Source of the DNA: Candidatus Vogelbacteria bacterium CG22_combo_CG10-13_8_21_14_all_37_9
GTDB lineage: Bacteria; Patescibacteriota; Minisyncoccia; Phycocordibacterales; XYD1-FULL-46-19
Length of the DNA stretch: 8,197 nucleotides
NCBI GenBank assembly: GCA_002772495.1
Contig: PCSX01000002.1
Span: 1-8,197, forward strand
Direction: 5' to 3'
Part shown: positions 5,829 through 8,197 of the stretch, one piece after another
Layout: each line of letters starts with the position of its first letter
Position numbering within the stretch: position 1 is the first letter of the stretch
Position numbers and translations under genes: made by a program
The notes under the pieces: generated by a model
Seen by the model: only the letters and a program-made list of their open reading frames with translations
Database searches by the model: none
Told to the model about the DNA's origin: nothing

Positions 5829-7292
5829 CTATTTCTCTCGCGGTCGTAATAGAGGAAAGATTTGGGCTTCCCGAATCGGTTTATTAGCCAAAAAAGCAAA
5901 TAGTCGTTCGCTAAAACCAAAACCAAGAGTCGGAGGCATGCCATATTCTAAAGCCTCCACAAAATCTGTGTCATTCATTTGGGCTTCTTCATCCCCCGCT
6001 TCTCGGAGTTTAGCTTGTTCAGCAAAACGTTCAGCTTGATCAAGAGGATCATTGAGTTCCGAAAAACCTTTACCTAATTCCGAACCAGCTAAAATTACTT
6101 GAAAACGTTCGACAGTTTTAGGATCAGCTTCTGACCGTTTAGCCAAAGGTTCCATAATAACTGGCACCCCGACTAGAAAACCGGGACCGGCTAAATCTTG
6201 ACGACAATATTTCCACAGATTATCCAGCGCTCGAGTCAAATTAAAACCGGTTTTATCATAATTGATTTTTAAAGTTTGGAGCTTGGCTTCAATCTCACTT
6301 AAATTACTAGCCTTAATATCCAAACCAGTTTTAGCTAAAATAATGTCATGATAATTATAAACTTGCCAATTTTTAGCTAAATCAACTTCAAATTTATTAA
6401 TTTTAAAAACTTGAGTCCCAAAAGTTTTTTGAGCTAAGTCCCGATAAAGTTCAGTCACTAAAGTCATCCCCGCTTCATAATCCGAATAAGCCTGATAAAA
6501 TTCCAAAATAGTATAATCTTGGAGGTGTTCGGCGTCCATACCTTCATTGCGAAATATTCGACCAATTTCAAAGACTTTAGGTAGACCAGCAATAATCAAA
6601 CGTTTCAACCACAACTCGGGAGCGATCCGCAGGTAAAAATCTTGATCAAGAGCGTGATGATGAGTGATAAAAGGGCGAGCTTCTGCTCCACCAGGTAAAT
6701 TTTCTAAAATTGGGGTATCGACTTCTAAAAAATCTCGACTGTGAAAAAATTCGCGAGCGACTTGCCAAAAACGAGCTCGTTTTTCGATTAAATCTCGAGC
6801 TTCGGGATTAAGTAAAATATCCAAATAACGACGACGTTGACGTTCTTCGACATCTTGCAAGCCGTGCCATTTATCAGGCAAGGATCGAAGGGCTTTAGTT
6901 AACATTTTCCACTTAGCTACTTCAATAGTTTGTTCTCCTCTTTTAGTGATAAATAAAGTACCAGTCACTTCAATAAAATCACCTAGATCAACCGTATCGT
7001 TAAATAAAGTTAAAGTTTCCTTCCCTAAAGTATCGGTTTTTAATAAAGCTTGGATTTTACCCGTTCCATCATTAAGATCACAAAAAATCAAAGCTCCTTG
7101 ACCACGCAAAGACAAGACTCGACCAGCCAGCGTAATTGTTTTTGTTTCCGCTGACCAAGTGGCAAAATTAGTCAAGATCTCATTTAAACGAAGGGAAGCT
7201 TTGGTCCGAGCCGGATATGCTGATAAACCAGCCTTTTTTAAGTGCTCAATCTTTTTTATCCGTTCAGTTCTTAATTCTTCAAGCGAAGCCAT
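5829..7292 (-). CDS. lysS: lysyl-tRNA synthetase, class II
   Basis: A 487-aa class II LysRS that charges tRNA-Lys in the cytoplasm. The N-terminal OB-fold anticodon-binding domain spans about 52-130 (GRVLSLRGQGALIFCDLND). The catalytic domain shows motif 1 around 183-196 (FHSRDFLEVDTPIL), ARPFITHHHALDQDFYLRIAPELWLKRL at 205-232, motif 2 at 240-266 (VFEIGRIFRNEG...ILEFY), and GSELGKGFSELNDPLDQ at 403-419. Motif 3 is unusual: MPPTLGFGFSERL (452-464), where the family normally has GxGxGIDRL; the arginine is kept but Asp is Glu and a Ser precedes it. Length is normal. I chose ATG 7292 because MASLEEL is the usual start and lies 7 bp after greA; a TTG at 7316 would overlap greA. There is no Shine-Dalgarno, so coupling with greA is likely. 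Confidence 0.95.
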   Translation of the reverse strand: MASLEELRTERIKKIEHLKKAGLSAYPARTKASLRLNEILTNFATWSAETKTITLAGRVLSLRGQGALIFCDLNDGTGKIQALLKTDTLGKETLTLFNDTVDLGDFIEVTGTLFITKRGEQTIEVAKWKMLTKALRSLPDKWHGLQDVEERQRRRYLDILLNPEARDLIEKRARFWQVAREFFHSRDFLEVDTPILENLPGGAEARPFITHHHALDQDFYLRIAPELWLKRLIIAGLPKVFEIGRIFRNEGMDAEHLQDYTILEFYQAYSDYEAGMTLVTELYRDLAQKTFGTQVFKINKFEVDLAKNWQVYNYHDIILAKTGLDIKASNLSEIEAKLQTLKINYDKTGFNLTRALDNLWKYCRQDLAGPGFLVGVPVIMEPLAKRSEADPKTVERFQVILAGSELGKGFSELNDPLDQAERFAEQAKLREAGDEEAQMNDTDFVEALEYGMPPTLGFGFSERLFAFLANKPIREAQIFPLLRPREK

Positions 7293-7299
7293 AAAAATT

Positions 7300-7767
7300 T
7301 TATTTAATATCAACAACTGAATAAACTATTGACCCACGCGGAGCATTTACTGTTACCTCGGAACCTTTTTCTAAACCGATCAGAGCTTCGCCGATTGGTG
7401 ATTGGTGAGAAATTTTACCGGCTTGTATATCCGCTTCTTCCGAACCGACAATTGTATACTCCACTGCCGATTCACCAGCTTTTTTCAAAACTACTGTCGA
7501 GCCAATTTGGATTTTTCCCCCATGATGTTTATTGGAAACAATCACGCCATTTTTCAATATTTCTTCAATCGCTAAAATTCGATCTTCAATATCAACTTGC
7601 TTATCTCGAGCTTCATGATATTCAGCATTTTCTGATAAATCCCCTAGTGATTTAGCAAACTCTAGAGTTTCCGCCACTTCTTTTCGTTCGACCATTTTCA
7701 AATTAGCTAATTCCTGTCTTAATTCTTCGTATTTTTCTTGGCTAAGATATTGTTTAGTATTATCCAT
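7300..7767 (-). CDS. greA: transcription elongation factor GreA
   Basis: A 155-aa GreA, close to the usual length of about 158. The N-terminal coiled coil (about 10-75) inserts into the RNA polymerase secondary channel and stimulates cleavage of backtracked RNA. The tip signature GDLSENAEYHEARDKQ (42-57) carries the catalytic acidic residues D43 and E46. The C-terminal FKBP-like domain spans about 80-155 (IQIGSTVVLKK...SPIGEALIGLEKGSEVTVNAPRG). It is first in a greA-lysS pair, a neighbourhood seen in several bacteria. The ATG lacks a Shine-Dalgarno and lies 9 nt from a candidate -10 box, suggesting a leaderless or nearly leaderless mRNA. Confidence 0.97.
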   Translation of the reverse strand: MDNTKQYLSQEKYEELRQELANLKMVERKEVAETLEFAKSLGDLSENAEYHEARDKQVDIEDRILAIEEILKNGVIVSNKHHGGKIQIGSTVVLKKAGESAVEYTIVGSEEADIQAGKISHQSPIGEALIGLEKGSEVTVNAPRGSIVYSVVDIK

Positions 7768-7776
7768 ATGAGGATG

Positions 7777-7805
7777 ATTTTAACCGATTTTAAACAAAAA
7801 AACAA
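7777..7805 (-). promoter_or_regulatory. candidate greA-lysS promoter very close to the start codon
   Basis: On the minus strand TTGTTT (7805-7800) is followed by exactly 17 nt and TAAAAT (7782-7777). Only 9 nt separate this -10 from the greA ATG, so transcription would start within about two bases of the codon. The GTTTAAAATC and GGTTAAAATC units in this region form a 10-nt near repeat. A second -10-like TATACT lies further upstream (near 7820-7825) but has no good -35. Assignment is moderate, because AT-rich DNA gives many such hits. Confidence 0.5.
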
Positions 7806-7835
7806 CACTCTGTACAGTTAAGTATAAATCGCATT

Positions 7836-7900
7836 GGGGACACAAAAAATCAAAATTCATGAAGTCAAAAGGGATATCAAGGGGGACACAAGAATCAAAT
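7836..7900. repeat. imperfect direct repeat between greA and the upstream gene
   Basis: GGGGACACAA occurs at 7836-7845 and again at 7882-7891, 46 bp apart, and both copies continue with a similar AAT(C)AAAT-type tail (to about 7856 and 7900). The right copy overlaps the stop codon of the gene ending at 7895, the left copy lies upstream of the greA start. This could be a local duplication of that gene's 3' end or a pair of protein-binding sites. Confidence 0.5.
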
Positions 7901-8197
7901 CTTGAGGAGAACAACACGATAGTAGGCACGCCAGTCACGGCCAAGCCAAGTCGCATAGCGGCGCCAGTCCGACCCGTACCAGCGCGCATACGGCACAAAC
8001 CAGCGACCGTCGGAGTTACGGACGAGAGAACCGAAGTTGAAGTAAGGGTTGCCGTCTTTCATTTGAGCAGGAACTTGGTTCGGGTTTTCAATCATAAATT
8101 TCCAATATTCAAGGCATGGGAGTTGGTGGGTATATTTGTAAGTCTTAATCAAATAATCAGCCACTTCACTTAAGGGTCTGCCATTTAAAGACGCTGG
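7895..8197 (-). CDS. 3' part of an unidentified gene with a Trp/Tyr/Arg-rich repeat tail
   Basis: The frame is open from the right edge to a TGA at 7897-7895 (100 codons visible). A GTG at 8164 exists, but the frame continues in front of it (PASLNGRPLSE), so the gene most likely starts outside the window. I do not recognise the family. The end is rich in Trp, Tyr and Arg, and contains two adjacent 11-residue units, RWYGSDWRRYA and TWLGRDWRAYY, then RVVLLKI. No membrane helix is evident. The stretch 7921-8040 is 75/120 G+C (62.5%), far above the neighbours, with many C- or G-ending codons. The opposite strand is also open over much of this length, but its product is low in aromatic residues and looks like a shadow. 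Order upstream of greA on the same strand gives no functional hint. Confidence 0.65.
   Translation of the reverse strand, partial: PASLNGRPLSEVADYLIKTYKYTHQLPCLEYWKFMIENPNQVPAQMKDGNPYFNFGSLVRNSDGRWFVPYARWYGSDWRRYATWLGRDWRAYYRVVLLKI

Noticed and set aside
5747..5944. Minus-strand frame overlapping the 3' end of lysS
   Set aside because: It lies in another frame over conserved LysRS codons for motif 3 and runs through the promoter of the next gene; the product is composed of AT-rich shadow residues.
7293..7316. Earlier TTG start for lysS adding eight residues
   Set aside because: It would overlap greA and adds LILNKIF-type residues not expected in LysRS; the ATG at 7292 gives the normal N-terminus.
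7811..7818. CTGTACAG palindrome upstream of greA, possible LexA-like site
   Set aside because: Eight bases only, with neither the E. coli spacing (CTGT-N8-ACAG) nor the Gram-positive consensus, and greA is not an SOS gene.
7780..7998. Minus-strand frame of 72 codons across the greA upstream region
   Set aside because: It overlaps the 3' end of the right-edge gene in another frame, ends inside the greA promoter, and has no start signals. Its CxxC pair alone is not enough to call a zinc protein.
7859..8173. Plus-strand frame of 104 codons opposite the right-edge gene
   Set aside because: It has no promoter or Shine-Dalgarno, its product looks like a low-complexity reverse translation, and the minus-strand frame continues to the window edge with a more protein-like composition.
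1..8197. Alternative genetic code with UGA as an amino acid, as in some CPR lineages
   Set aside because: TGA ends the 140-aa protein (doubled, directly before its terminator) and the right-edge gene, and no conserved frame contains an internal TGA.
1..8197. CRISPR arrays, tRNA or rRNA genes, transposases or other mobile elements
   Set aside because: No regularly spaced repeats, cloverleaf-like segments, rRNA-like sequence or transposase motifs were seen on either strand.

Overview
The window is about 38% G+C by eye. It carries the start of a division and cell wall (dcw) cluster plus a greA-lysS pair, and every convincing gene lies on the minus strand. TGA, TAG and TAA all end genes, so the standard bacterial code fits. 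Protein style suggests a Patescibacteria/CPR bacterium, probably Parcubacteria-like: a MurF without the usual N-terminal domain, an FtsI with a degenerate N-terminal 'RGxIxxxxx' segment, a lysyl-tRNA synthetase with an altered motif 3, very tight gene packing and starts mostly without Shine-Dalgarno sequences. This placement comes from recalled family features, not from a search.

Layout in the direction of transcription (right to left). (1) 7895-8197: the 3' end of a gene entering from the right edge. It is G+C-rich and encodes a Trp/Tyr/Arg-rich tail with an internal 11-residue repeat; I do not recognise it. (2) 7300-7767 greA and 5829-7292 lysS, 7 bp apart, with a candidate promoter almost touching the greA start codon. 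(3) 5266-5688: a single-gene unit for an unknown membrane-anchored protein of 140 aa, with its own good promoter, the only clear Shine-Dalgarno in the window and an intrinsic terminator just after its stop. (4) 5103-5147: a perfect 20-bp inverted repeat that insulates the next unit. (5) 307-4991: mraZ-rsmH-ftsL-ftsI-murF, with gaps of 1, 15, 2 and 2 bp, read from a promoter at 5054-5083 that is flanked by two GTGGT-N5-GTGGG pairs, the likely MraZ operator. (6) 209-250: a perfect 20-bp hairpin that probably ends this operon, followed by a gene-poor stretch with a small GC-rich palindromic block and perhaps the first codons of another minus-strand gene at the left edge.

The dcw genes work together. 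MraZ regulates the cluster, RsmH methylates 16S rRNA, FtsL and FtsI form the septal peptidoglycan synthesis core, and MurF adds D-Ala-D-Ala to the precursor. murE, mraY, murD, ftsW and murG, which often follow in this cluster, are absent downstream of murF in this window. I see no clear new defence or mobile system. The items most worth a second look are the duplicated MraZ-type operator around the -10 box, the N-terminally reduced MurF with an inserted hydrophobic segment, the LysS motif 3 change, the greA promoter that predicts a near-leaderless mRNA, and the G+C-rich repeat-tailed gene at the right edge.
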